This document shows, one piece after another, positions 30,614 to 39,347 of a stretch of 39,739 nucleotides of DNA; the stretch's first letter is position 1; each line of letters starts with the position of its first letter. Location of the stretch: positions 1 to 39,739 of the forward strand of contig SECP01000038.1 in NCBI GenBank assembly GCA_004193285.1, given 5' to 3'. The translations under genes and the position numbers were made by a program. The notes beneath the pieces were generated by a model that worked only from the letters and a program-made list of their open reading frames with translations, did not search any database and had not been told where the DNA came from. The stretch comes from Myxococcales bacterium (lineage in GTDB: Bacteria; Myxococcota_A; Polyangia; Polyangiales; Polyangiaceae).

Positions 30614-32019
30614 CGCGCGTTTCGCTCCCAGCTGAAGACGGCGGGGGTGGAAGGATCGACGTGCAGGCGCAGCCACTCCGTGCGGGGCGTGGTGGTCGAG
30701 CCCTGTACGACGATGCGGGTCAGGTTCGGCGCTGCGGTCGTAACCTTGTGGAGCGGGTTGCCGCTTTCGAGCGGCTTGTCGGCGAGGAAAAAGTGCGAGT
30801 CGCCTTCCAAGAGCAGGACCGGCTTTCCGAAGGCCTTGGAGCGCGTCGCGAGCTTCTGGACGATGGCGTCGAACGCGTCCAGCGGAACGTTGTTGGCCAC
30901 CGAGAAGGCGTCGAACATATCCGCTTGCATGAAGATCACGACGCCGGCTGCGCTCTGCCCGACTGCGATGTCGAACAAGCGATCGAGCCAGGCCAAGGTG
31001 GCGGCGCTCCGCGCAGTGCGCTCGGCGTTGCGGCGGGCCGGGTCGTCGACTTTGGTGCCGGTGGTGTCGTCCGCGTACCAGGGCGGCGTGCTGTCGTTGC
31101 TACCGACCACGTGCACGGTACCGAAAGCCACGGAAGCGTCGAACCAGAGCTGGTTCTCGACGAATTTTTCGAAGCCAACGTCGTCCGCCTGCGTCATGAC
31201 CTGCTTGAAGCCGCCGCCCAAGGCGAGGCCCGGCACCGGGTAAAACAGCTTGCGCAGCGCCTCGAGCCGCTCCAGCGGGTCATAGGCACCGTTGTTCGCG
31301 CGGTGGCAGTCGGTCCACTCGTTGTCACCCGGCGTGAAGACGAGCGGGACGGAGAGGGTCGAAAAACCGGCGAAGATTTGCGCGAAGTAGGCGTCGTCGC
31401 AGCGGCTGCTGCCGTTTTTGATGTCGCCGAGATGCACGACGGAAGAGATGCGGGAGTCCGCCGTGATCGCCGCGAGCAGGTTCGGAAAATCTTCGATCTG
31501 AGCCGCGCCGTACGGAGTGTCACCGATGATGGCGAGGTCCAGCGGCTGAGTCGCGGTGGAGAACCAGGGCGGCGCCTCCCAATCGACGGTGAGCTCGCCG
31601 CGACCGTTGCGGACTAGCTTGAGCAAGATCTTGGCTACGTCCAAATCGTCGATGCGCGTCGTGATCACCTTCTCGGCGACCCAATTGGGTACGCTGCTCG
31701 TCGTCACTTTGGAGCATTTGCTCGCGAAGGCGCTCCCGTTCACCTTCACTGCCCCGACGGGCAGACCGGTCACGGTGAGCTTGGGGCTGGTGCTCGGCGC
31801 AAGCTCGAACGTCTTCGTGACGGAGCGCGAGCCGGCGATCGTCACTCGCAAGCAGGCGGCGTCGCTGGGTACGCTGGAGAGCATGAGCTCCAGGCTACCG
31901 ACGCTCTCTGGGCCCCCGTCGGCGTCGACGGGCGCGTCGGGGTCAGCGCCGCTGCAACCGGCCAGGGAGAGGAAGGAAAGTGCAGCGCCCAAAATCGAGG
32001 AAAAGCGTCGTTCGAACAT
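30610..32019 (-). CDS. calcineurin-like metallophosphoesterase lipoprotein
   Basis: A 469-residue exported protein from ATG 32019 (CAGGAG 8 nt upstream; lipobox LAGC, Cys22). Residues 40-150 are a beta-rich domain. The phosphoesterase core has GDTPY (Asp167), GDIKNG (Asp199), GDNEWTDC (Asp232-Glu234) and, near the end, GDSH (Asp407, His409), the metal-ligand order of calcineurin-like enzymes with GDN replacing GNH. It probably hydrolyses a phosphoester outside the cytoplasm with two metal ions; substrate unknown. Its stop overlaps the imelysin-like start, so the two are made together and may share metal handling. Confidence 0.88.
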   Translation of the reverse strand: MFERRFSSILGAALSFLSLAGCSGADPDAPVDADGGPESVGSLELMLSSVPSDAACLRVTIAGSRSVTKTFELAPSTSPKLTVTGLPVGAVKVNGSAFASKCSKVTTSSVPNWVAEKVITTRIDDLDVAKILLKLVRNGRGELTVDWEAPPWFSTATQPLDLAIIGDTPYGAAQIEDFPNLLAAITADSRISSVVHLGDIKNGSSRCDDAYFAQIFAGFSTLSVPLVFTPGDNEWTDCHRANNGAYDPLERLEALRKLFYPVPGLALGGGFKQVMTQADDVGFEKFVENQLWFDASVAFGTVHVVGSNDSTPPWYADDTTGTKVDDPARRNAERTARSAATLAWLDRLFDIAVGQSAAGVVIFMQADMFDAFSVANNVPLDAFDAIVQKLATRSKAFGKPVLLLEGDSHFFLADKPLESGNPLHKVTTAAPNLTRIVVQGSTTTPRTEWLRLHVDPSTPAVFSWERNAR

Positions 32020-32285
32020 GTGGTGGCTCCTGAGCCGCCTTTTGGCACCAGCCGGAAACGCGCCGATGACGGTAGGACCAGATCTTCGCAACGCGATCGC
32101 GACGAACGCGCGCGCGGGGAGCTCGAGCGCGCACGAACCGGGGGCTCGGCGCCGTTGACTTCTGGCGCGCCGGTGGACCGCGTGACTCACGGAAACATCG
32201 GAAGTTCGAGTGGTGCGGGTGCGGCGACAAAGCTGCCGCAAAGTGCAGCACCCTCCGGGAAGGCCGCTGAGTTAGAGCCGAAATC
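32020..32285. promoter_or_regulatory. divergent promoter gap before phosphoesterase and hybrid kinase
   Basis: 266 bp between divergent genes, long enough for two promoters. I recognised no palindrome or clear -35/-10 pair. Apparent ORFs here are extensions of the antisense frames of the flanking genes. Confidence 0.35.
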
Positions 32286-35200
32286 GTGAATCTCGAAGTG
32301 GACGCGCCCTCCGACCCTGCGTACGTGGAGCGGCTCCCCTTCCTGGCCGGCGGGGGCGAGCTCGGTGAGCTCATCCGGGCCAAAGACTGGACCCGCTCGC
32401 CGCTCGGTTCTCCTCACACCTGGCCCAAGAGCCTGCGCACCTGCGTGCGCATCATCCTCACCTCCACTCAGCCGATGTTCGTGTGGTGGGGGCCGGAGCT
32501 CATCAACCTTTACAACGACGCCTACAAGGCCATCGTGGGCGGCAAGCACCCGCTCGCCCTGGGGCAGCCGGCGCGCGAGGTTTGGCGCGAGATCTGGGAT
32601 CAAGTCGAGCCGCGCGCGACCTCCGCAATGCGGGACAACGCGGGCACTTACGACGAAGCGCTCTTGCTCATCATGGAGCGCAACGGCTACCCGGAAGAGA
32701 CGTACTACACGTTCTCCTACAGCCCCGCTCCCAACGATGACGACTCGGTGGGCGGCATCATCTGCGCGAATACCGACGACACCCTGCGCATCGTCGGTCA
32801 GCGTCAACTCAAGACCCTCAGCGATCTGGGACGCAACGCCGACGCGCGGTCCGCGGCCGAGGCGTGCGCACAGGCGGCGCGTACGCTCGCCTACTCCTCT
32901 CGAGATCTGCCGTTCGCGCTCGTCTACCTCGTGTCCGAAGCCAGCGGCACCGCGACCCTGGTGGGAAGAAGCGGCATCGCGGCGGACCACGCGGCCGCGC
33001 CCGCCACGCTCGATTTGCTCGACCAGACCCGCTGGCCCGTGGGGCCTGCCTTCCGGGCCCAGCAGACTCTCCTGGTGGAGGGCTTGGCGGAGCGGTTCGG
33101 GGCGATCCCGACCGGCGCCTGGGAGCTGCCGCCGACCCGCGCCGCCGTCGTACCCATCGCCTCCAGCGGCGCCACCGGTGCTGCGGCGGTCCTGGTCGTC
33201 GGGCTCAACCGCTTTCGGTTGTTCGACGGCGCCTACGCGGACTTCCTTGGGCTCGTAGCGGGCCAGATTGGCAGCAGCGTCGCCAACGCGGAGGCGTACG
33301 AACGCGAGCGGCAGCGCGCCGAAGAGCTCGCCGAGCTCGACCGGGCCAAGACCACCTTCTTCAGCAACGTGAGCCATGAGTTCCGCACTCCCCTCACGCT
33401 GATGCTCGGCCCGCTGGAGGACGCGCTGCGCTCTCCAGCGCACGCCCTTTCCGGCGAGAACCTGGACACGACGTACCGCAGCTCGCTGCGCCTGCTGAAG
33501 CTCGTCAATTCGCTGCTGGATTTCTCGCGTATCGAAGCCGGCCGAGTCCAAGCTTCTTTTGCGCCAACCCAGCTCGGGGCGCTCACCACGGACCTGGCGA
33601 GCGCGTTTCGGTCCGCGCTGGAGCGCGCAGGGCTCGAGCTCACGGTCGAGTGCGCAGAGCTCCCCGAGGCGATCTACGTCGACCACGACATGTGGGAGAA
33701 GATCGTGCTCAACCTGCTGTCGAACGCGCTCAAGTACACCTTCGCGGGGGGCGTCCGCGTATCGCTCCAGCTCGAGGACCACTCGGCCGTGCTCCGGGTG
33801 AGCGACACCGGGACCGGGATTCCCGCCGCGGAGCTGCCGCACGTCTTCGAGCGCTTCCGGCGGGTAGAAGGCGCCCGCTCCCGCACCCATGAAGGTACCG
33901 GCATCGGGCTCGCGCTCGTGCACGAGCTGGTGCGGCTTCACGGCGGCAGCATTCACGCCGAGAGCACGGTAGACGTCGGCAGTACCTTCATCGTGCGAAT
34001 TCCGCGCGGCAGCGCGCACTTGCAGGCCGAGCGCTTGGGGGCGCCACGGGCGCTCGCCTCCACCGCCACGGGCGCTTCTGCCTTCGTTCAGGAGGCCCTG
34101 CGTTGGCTCCCGGGGGCACCCCCGAGCGGAAACGCGGCTTCGCTCACGAGCGCCGTGACCGCGCTCGAGACCGGCACCGTACCGGACTTGGCGACGTGCG
34201 TGCTGGTCGCCGACGACAACGCCGACATGCGCGAGTACGTCTCCCGCTTGCTGCGTGAGCGATGGAGCGTCGTCTCCGTATCGGACGGTGCCCAGGCTCT
34301 AGCCGCCATCCGCGAGCAGCTGCCGGATTTGGTTCTCACGGACGTGATGATGCCGAACCTGGATGGATTCGGGCTGCTAAGCGCGCTGCGCATGGACGCC
34401 AAGACGCGGGAGCTGCCAGTCATCATGCTCTCGGCGCGGGCAGGAGAGGAGTCGCGCGTCGAGGGGCTGGAGGCGGGCGCGGACGACTACCTCGTGAAGC
34501 CGTTTTCGGCGCGGGAGCTCCTGGCGCGCGTCGCCACGCATTTGCAGGTTTCGCGGCTGAGGGCGGAGGCGCAGCGGCAGCGCGAGCGGCTCTTCGAGAT
34601 CTTCATGCAGGCGCCCACGCCGGTGGCGGTGCTCTCCGGACCGGACCTGCGCTTCGAGGTGGCAAACGCGCCCTTCTGCGAGATGGTCGCGCGGACCGGC
34701 CTCGTGGGCCGCACCCTGCGCGAGTCGTTCCAAGAGCCGGGCGCGTTCGACTCCGTGAGCGAGGTGGAGCGCGCGTTCGGCGAGGGTAAGGTGCTGCGCG
34801 TGGAGGAGCGGCTCGTTCCTTTGGTGCGTCACGGTAAGATCGCGGAAGGCTACTTCTCCTATGTTTGCCAGCCCATCTTCGAGCCCGGGGGCAAGGTGGA
34901 TGGCATCATCGTGGTCGCGACCGAGGTCACGGAAAGTGTCCTCGCGCGTCAGCGCGTGGACGGCCTGCGCGACGCCGCGGAGCGCGCCAACCGTGCCAAG
35001 GACGAGTTCTTGAGCACCTTGAGCCACGAGCTGCGCACCCCGCTCAACGCCATCGTCGGCTGGTCTCGCTTGCTGCGTACCGGCTCGGTGCCGGCCGAAA
35101 GCCAAGCGCGGGCGCTGGAGACGATCGAGCGAAACGCCCGCATTCAAGCGCGGCTCGTGGAGGACATGCTGGACCTTTCTCGCATCGAGCAAGGCAAGCT

Positions 35201-36137
35201 GGTGATCAGCGTTGGGCCTCTGGAGATGGTGCGCGTGGTCGAGGCCGCCATCGACGCTCTGCGCCCCGCCGCCGAGGCCAAGCAGATCAAGCTGCAACCG
35301 GTGCTGGACTCGCACGCCACCATCGTGGGCGACGCGGACCGCCTGCAGCAGGTGGTCTGGAACCTCCTCTCCAACGCCATCAAATTCACGAACAAGGGTG
35401 GGCGCGTTCAAATCCGCTTGCGGCGCGAGCGCTCCTTCGTCGAGGTCGCGGTCGCCGACAACGGTCAAGGCATCGACCCTCAGTTCCTGCCGCACGTCTT
35501 CGACCGCTTCCGCCAGGGCGACCAGAGCTTCACCCGCCAAGCCGGCGGGCTCGGACTAGGGCTCGCGATCGTGCGGGCAGTGGTGGAGCTACACGGCGGA
35601 GAAGTGACGGCGCACAGCGAAGGCCGGGAGCTCGGCGCGAGCTTCGTCGTTCGGCTCCCGGTCGCGCCGCTGCGCGCTGACTCGCCCGGGCAGCCGAGCC
35701 CCGCCGCCTCTTCTTTGGACGTACCGCCTACGTTCGAGGCGCCGCCGGCGCTCAGTGGCTTGCACGTCTTGGTCGTGGATGACGAGCCGGAGACGCGCGC
35801 TTTGCTGCAGTTCGTGATCGAGCAGTGCTCGGCCCGGGTCACGACCGCCGGCTCCGTTCCGGAAGGCCTGGCCGCGCTCGGGCAAGGCGAGTTCGACTTG
35901 CTCATTTCCGACATCGGCATGCCGGGCGAGGACGGCTACTCGTTCGTGCGCAAGGTGCGCGAGCTCCCGGAGGAGCGCCGGAGCCGCATCCCTGCGCTCG
36001 CGCTGACCGCGTACGCACGGGTGGAGGACCGCACGGCGGCGCTGCGGGCGGGGTTCAACATGCACCTCGCCAAGCCTATCGATCCGAACGAGCTGCTCGT
36101 CGTGCTGGAGACGCTCGTTCGAACCGTACGCAACTGA
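32286..36137 (+). CDS. giant soluble hybrid histidine kinase with two kinase cores and two receivers
   Basis: A 1283-residue protein with no membrane segment. Order: PAS-like region (about 50-170), GAF-like region (175-340), HisKA with His364 (NVSHEFRTPL), HATPase with NLLSNALKYT and GTGIGLALVHEL, receiver 1 (Asp686 in VLTDVMMPNLDG, Lys738), PAS (about 768-885), HisKA 2 with His914 (TLSHELRTPL), HATPase 2 (NLLSNAIKFT, GLGLGLAIVRAV), receiver 2 (Asp1209 in LISDIGMPGEDG, Lys1263). Both kinase modules are complete. This is a self-contained phosphorelay; the final output is unknown, with the nearby Ser/Thr kinase-receiver a candidate. Start GTG 32286 has no clear Shine-Dalgarno. Confidence 0.93.
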   Translation: MNLEVDAPSDPAYVERLPFLAGGGELGELIRAKDWTRSPLGSPHTWPKSLRTCVRIILTSTQPMFVWWGPELINLYNDAYKAIVGGKHPLALGQPAREVWREIWDQVEPRATSAMRDNAGTYDEALLLIMERNGYPEETYYTFSYSPAPNDDDSVGGIICANTDDTLRIVGQRQLKTLSDLGRNADARSAAEACAQAARTLAYSSRDLPFALVYLVSEASGTATLVGRSGIAADHAAAPATLDLLDQTRWPVGPAFRAQQTLLVEGLAERFGAIPTGAWELPPTRAAVVPIASSGATGAAAVLVVGLNRFRLFDGAYADFLGLVAGQIGSSVANAEAYERERQRAEELAELDRAKTTFFSNVSHEFRTPLTLMLGPLEDALRSPAHALSGENLDTTYRSSLRLLKLVNSLLDFSRIEAGRVQASFAPTQLGALTTDLASAFRSALERAGLELTVECAELPEAIYVDHDMWEKIVLNLLSNALKYTFAGGVRVSLQLEDHSAVLRVSDTGTGIPAAELPHVFERFRRVEGARSRTHEGTGIGLALVHELVRLHGGSIHAESTVDVGSTFIVRIPRGSAHLQAERLGAPRALASTATGASAFVQEALRWLPGAPPSGNAASLTSAVTALETGTVPDLATCVLVADDNADMREYVSRLLRERWSVVSVSDGAQALAAIREQLPDLVLTDVMMPNLDGFGLLSALRMDAKTRELPVIMLSARAGEESRVEGLEAGADDYLVKPFSARELLARVATHLQVSRLRAEAQRQRERLFEIFMQAPTPVAVLSGPDLRFEVANAPFCEMVARTGLVGRTLRESFQEPGAFDSVSEVERAFGEGKVLRVEERLVPLVRHGKIAEGYFSYVCQPIFEPGGKVDGIIVVATEVTESVLARQRVDGLRDAAERANRAKDEFLSTLSHELRTPLNAIVGWSRLLRTGSVPAESQARALETIERNARIQARLVEDMLDLSRIEQGKLVISVGPLEMVRVVEAAIDALRPAAEAKQIKLQPVLDSHATIVGDADRLQQVVWNLLSNAIKFTNKGGRVQIRLRRERSFVEVAVADNGQGIDPQFLPHVFDRFRQGDQSFTRQAGGLGLGLAIVRAVVELHGGEVTAHSEGRELGASFVVRLPVAPLRADSPGQPSPAASSLDVPPTFEAPPALSGLHVLVVDDEPETRALLQFVIEQCSARVTTAGSVPEGLAALGQGEFDLLISDIGMPGEDGYSFVRKVRELPEERRSRIPALALTAYARVEDRTAALRAGFNMHLAKPIDPNELLVVLETLVRTVRN

Positions 36138-36160
36138 GCGAGCTCGCGGCGCGCCTCGCG

Positions 36161-36913
36161 TCAGGAACGGGCGCGCGGCGCTTGCGCGCTGCTGCGAGTG
36201 GCCAAGTAGACGAGCTCCGTGCGGTTCTCGACGCCGGCCTTGGACAAGATCGAGGACACCTGATTTTTCACGGTGCTGGGTGAAGTGCCCAGCCTCCGCG
36301 CGATGTGCGCGTTGGTAGCGCCCCGCGTGAGGTGCCACAGCACGTCTTGCTCCCGCTCGGTGAGCGGAGGCGCGAAGAGCTCGGCCCCCGCAACCTGGAT
36401 GGGCATCTCGTAGAGCCTCTTTCCGAGGGCGAGGATGGGCAGCGCGGGCAGGAGCTGGGCGAGCTCGTCCCCGAACGGCGCGCCGCGGCCCATGCGGCCG
36501 AAGTAGGCGCAACCGATGGTCGCGCCGTGCAGCTTCAGCACCGAAAGGCCGATAGAGTGGATACCGTGGCGCGCGATGACCTCGTGATAAAACGGCATCC
36601 GGTCACGCTCGTCGGCGGTGAACGCCTCGTGGTCGGACACCGCGCCGCCTGCTCTCGCCGCCGCTGCGTTCAAGCGCCGGCGATCGTCCCAGTAGCGATC
36701 CGCGTGCCTTTCACAATCCGCGACGACCCGCGTGTCAACGCCGGAGACGGAGGGGTCCGGAACATCCTCTCGCTCGGCGGCGCCGACGTACAGAGCATCG
36801 AAGCCCACGGCGCGCTCGAGACATTGGAGCCGCGCCGCTTCATACTCTCGGACGCTGCGGCTGCCCGTGGTGAGGTCCAACAGCTCGGCGACCAGGCGCT
36901 GTGCGCTCGACAT
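36161..36913 (-). CDS. LuxR-family (helix-turn-helix) transcriptional regulator
   Basis: A 250-residue regulator from ATG 36913. The C-terminal 183-240 is a LuxR HTH: LTEREQDVLWHLTRGATNAHIARRL, then SPSTVKNQVSSILSKAGVENRTELV. The N-terminal 170 residues are a GAF/PAS-like sensing region of unknown ligand, with no receiver phospho-Asp and no autoinducer-domain signature I recognise. TACGCT lies 9 nt before the ATG with no Shine-Dalgarno. It ends 23 bp after the converging hybrid kinase, which is not evidence of joint regulation. A small membrane-protein gene lies upstream on the same strand. Confidence 0.85.
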   Translation of the reverse strand: MSSAQRLVAELLDLTTGSRSVREYEAARLQCLERAVGFDALYVGAAEREDVPDPSVSGVDTRVVADCERHADRYWDDRRRLNAAAARAGGAVSDHEAFTADERDRMPFYHEVIARHGIHSIGLSVLKLHGATIGCAYFGRMGRGAPFGDELAQLLPALPILALGKRLYEMPIQVAGAELFAPPLTEREQDVLWHLTRGATNAHIARRLGTSPSTVKNQVSSILSKAGVENRTELVYLATRSSAQAPRARS

Positions 36914-36948
36914 CCAGCGAGCAGCGTAACACGAGCCCGGGCCGCGAA

Positions 36949-37338
36949 TCAGTCTCGGGCGTCTGCCTCTACGCTCTTGGACGGGGTAGCCGAAAGGATG
37001 AGAACCAAAAGTCCGGACACGATGCCGAACGCATACGTGAGCGGCTCCGCGCTCGTCGCGGCCATGGTCCATACAATCAACCACATGGCCACGAACGCGT
37101 TGAGCCAACGCATTGGCGGCGCGCCCATGGAGAGCAAGGCGATCGTCGAGATGAGCAAGCCTGGGAACCAAGCGCTCACCCGGGCCTCGTCGCCGTGCGG
37201 CCAGAGGAAGATCGAGGCCTGAAGCCCGATACCCAGCAACAGGTTCCCGAAGCGCGCCCAGGGCACCTCGGTCATGACCTTGGCTTTCGTCTTGGCCCGC
37301 TGAGCTTCGACGGTCTTGCTGACGGCTTGAGGTTCCAC
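36949..37338 (-). CDS. small membrane protein, SPW-like
   Basis: About 129 residues with four hydrophobic segments (NLLLGIGLQASIFLW, PGLLISTIALLSM, AFVAMWLIVWTMAA, AFGIVSGLLVLIL). The spacing and W/P-rich loops resemble SPW-domain proteins. Function unknown. The start is uncertain: GTG 37338 keeps a coding-like KTVEAQRAKTKAKV N-terminus; ATG 37275 or TTG 37356 are alternatives. 35 bp upstream of the LuxR gene on the same strand, so co-transcription is likely. Confidence 0.65.
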   Translation of the reverse strand: MEPQAVSKTVEAQRAKTKAKVMTEVPWARFGNLLLGIGLQASIFLWPHGDEARVSAWFPGLLISTIALLSMGAPPMRWLNAFVAMWLIVWTMAATSAEPLTYAFGIVSGLLVLILSATPSKSVEADARD

Positions 37339-37476
37339 GAGGGAGGGAATTAGCAACCTGCGTGCCGGCTCGGCACCCGAAAATTGCCTGATTTCCTCGC
37401 GTCTGCTGGGGCAAAACCGTCACTACTGAGGCGACCGTCGTGAGGCGCTGCGGTGCGCTCTATACTGGGCCTCGGC

Positions 37477-38790
37477 ATGCAGGAGTCTCGTTGGCTCGCC
37501 GCGGAGCGGTACGAAGTCGGAGAGGTCGTGGGGCGCGGCGGGTATGGAATGGTGTGCCGCGGCCTCGACTTGCACACCGGCAACCCCGTCGCGCTGAAGA
37601 TGCTTTCACCAGAGGCGGGTCGCGACGCAGACGTCGTGGAGCGGATGCTCCGCGAGCAGCAAGCGCTCGTCGCGCTCTCGGGCACGTGCGCGGTGACCGC
37701 CATCGACCTGTGCCGGCTCGAGAGCGGTGCGCCATGCCTCGTCATGGAGTGGCTGGACGGCTGCGACTTGGAGAAGCAGCTCTCACTGTGGAAGGGCTCC
37801 GGTCACAAGCCGAGCGCGGCGCAGCTGCTGACGGTCATCAAGCCGCTGACGGAGACGCTCCAGCGCGCTCACGAGCTCGGAATCGTTCACCGTGACATCA
37901 AGCCGGCCAACATCTTCCTCACCAAGGACGACGATCCCGGCGTGCGCTTGCTGGACTTCGGTCTCTCGCGCATGAAGTCCGCGGCGCCGCTCACCGCGCT
38001 AGGCATGGTGATGGGCTCCCCCAGCTACATCGCGCCCGAGACTTGGCGGGGCAACTCCGCGGCGCTGGACGGTCGCGCGGATCTCTTCGCGCTCGCGGTC
38101 ATCGTGTTTCGGTGGCTCAGCGGTAGGCTTCCGTTCGAAGCCCCGGATCTGATCGGTAAAATGACCGCAGTTACGAGCGGACCGAGACCCAGCTTGGTCA
38201 CGTTTCGGGAGGATCTGCCGAAAGCCGTGGACACTTGGGTGAGCCGTGCTCTCGCGGTCGAGGCCGCCGACCGCTATCAAACCGCTGGCGAGTTCTACGA
38301 AGCCTTGGCCGCCGCGCTGCGAGGAGAGTCTCTGCCTCCGTCGCGAGACGTAGCGGGCGTGCGGCCCCCGCCATCCCTGGAGACGCAGGAGCGCAAGGGC
38401 GCCCTGGCCATTGCTTGGCAAGCTGCGGCGTCGTTGCTCAAGCGCTTCACGGTTCAACCCAAGCGCTCCTCACCGCCGATCGCTCCCTCCGTGCCGGTGG
38501 TCGTAAAAAGCCCCGTTACTGTCGTCACCGCGCCCGCGCCCGCGCTCGCGGCAGGCGACCGGGCCACGGTATGGCTCGACTCCACGGAGCTCGAAGAGGC
38601 GCCGGACTCCTTCGTGCCAGAAGCGCAGCCGGTGCTCGCCCCCGAAGCGCCTGTCGCCGCCTTGGCCGAGGAGCCCAAGCCGGAGGAGCCGCAGCCGCCG
38701 CGCCGGGCGAAGCTTCAGGCGAAGAAGAAGACCAAAAAGGCAGGCCAAATCAAACGTGAGAAGAAGCGTGTGAAGAAGCGCAAGCGCTGA
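37477..38790 (+). CDS. Ser/Thr protein kinase (PknB-type) with basic C-terminal tail
   Basis: A 437-residue kinase. Catalytic domain at 12-290: VVGRGGYGMV loop, Lys41 (VALKM), HRDIKPAN (138-145), DFGLS (160-164), GSPSYIAPE. It is a standard active kinase. Residues 290-415 are Pro/Ala/Glu-rich and disordered. The last 25 residues are almost all Lys and Arg, such as KKKTKKAGQIKREKKRVKK, which could bind nucleic acid, ribosomes or anionic lipid. No membrane helix, unlike PknB of Gram-positives. TATACT (37461-37466) lies 10 nt before ATG 37477, so a GTG at 37453 is unlikely if that box is used. Substrates are unknown. Confidence 0.9.
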   Translation: MQESRWLAAERYEVGEVVGRGGYGMVCRGLDLHTGNPVALKMLSPEAGRDADVVERMLREQQALVALSGTCAVTAIDLCRLESGAPCLVMEWLDGCDLEKQLSLWKGSGHKPSAAQLLTVIKPLTETLQRAHELGIVHRDIKPANIFLTKDDDPGVRLLDFGLSRMKSAAPLTALGMVMGSPSYIAPETWRGNSAALDGRADLFALAVIVFRWLSGRLPFEAPDLIGKMTAVTSGPRPSLVTFREDLPKAVDTWVSRALAVEAADRYQTAGEFYEALAAALRGESLPPSRDVAGVRPPPSLETQERKGALAIAWQAAASLLKRFTVQPKRSSPPIAPSVPVVVKSPVTVVTAPAPALAAGDRATVWLDSTELEEAPDSFVPEAQPVLAPEAPVAALAEEPKPEEPQPPRRAKLQAKKKTKKAGQIKREKKRVKKRKR

Positions 38791-38815
38791 CAGCGTCCGC
38801 GGCTGTCACTAGAGT
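38787..38815 (+). promoter_or_regulatory. promoter CTGACA-17-TAGAGT for the HIT gene
   Basis: CTGACA (38787-38792) and TAGAGT (38810-38815) are separated by exactly 17 bp, with 5 of 6 and 4 of 6 matches to the sigma-70 type consensus. The -10 ends 7 nt before ATG 38823, so transcription would start at or next to the start codon. The -35 overlaps the stop of the kinase gene. Confidence 0.55.
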
Positions 38816-38822
38816 CGCCCTC

Positions 38823-39296
38823 ATGCCAACGCCCTCTCACGATCCCGCCTGCGGCATTTGTCAGAAGCTTGCGCTCAGCAAGCTGCAGCCCGTGTTCGAA
38901 AACGAGCTGTGGCACGTGCGTCCGATCGACCCGCCCAGCGGCGTGCTGGGGTGGATGATGATGGTGGCGCGGCGGCACGTGCCGGGGCCGGCCCACTTCG
39001 ACGAGCGCGAGGCCGCGAGCTTTGGCCCCACCTGGTGTCATCTGCAGCGCGTGCTGCTCGAGGTCACGGGCGCGCTTCGCATCTACACGGCCGCCATGGG
39101 CGAAAGCTCCCCGCATTTTCACGGTCACCTCGTGCCGCGCTTTGCAGACATGCCAAAGGACGCCAAGGGCTGGGCCGTCTTCGATCTGGAGCGCGCCGCC
39201 AAGGCGGGTGAAGTCGTTCATGACGACTCGGCGGTGACGCGCGTCGCGGAGCAGTACCGCGCTGCGCTCACGCAGTCGCCACCTCCCGCGCCGTGA
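38823..39296 (+). CDS. HIT-family hydrolase
   Basis: A 157-residue histidine-triad protein: SSPHFHGHLVPRF carries the triad His98, His100, His102, the signature of HIT enzymes that hydrolyse dinucleoside polyphosphates or AMP conjugates. Near the N-terminus, Cys10 and Cys13 (CGIC) resemble the zinc-site half of some HIT proteins. The Trp-rich N-terminal part (WHVRPIDP, GWMMMVARRHVPG) matches Ap4A-hydrolase-like members. It has no Shine-Dalgarno but a good promoter next to the ATG. 32 bp after the kinase stop. Confidence 0.87.
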   Translation: MPTPSHDPACGICQKLALSKLQPVFENELWHVRPIDPPSGVLGWMMMVARRHVPGPAHFDEREAASFGPTWCHLQRVLLEVTGALRIYTAAMGESSPHFHGHLVPRFADMPKDAKGWAVFDLERAAKAGEVVHDDSAVTRVAEQYRAALTQSPPPAP

Positions 39297-39347
39297 GCGG
39301 CAGCCATCGGTGGACGCTTCGTAGGGCAGTGCTAACTGCCAGTCGCC

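Noticed and set aside
32187..34019. 610-residue antisense ORF opposite the hybrid kinase
   Set aside because: The opposite strand holds intact GAF/HisKA/HATPase motifs; the antisense frame has none and reflects GC-rich codon use.
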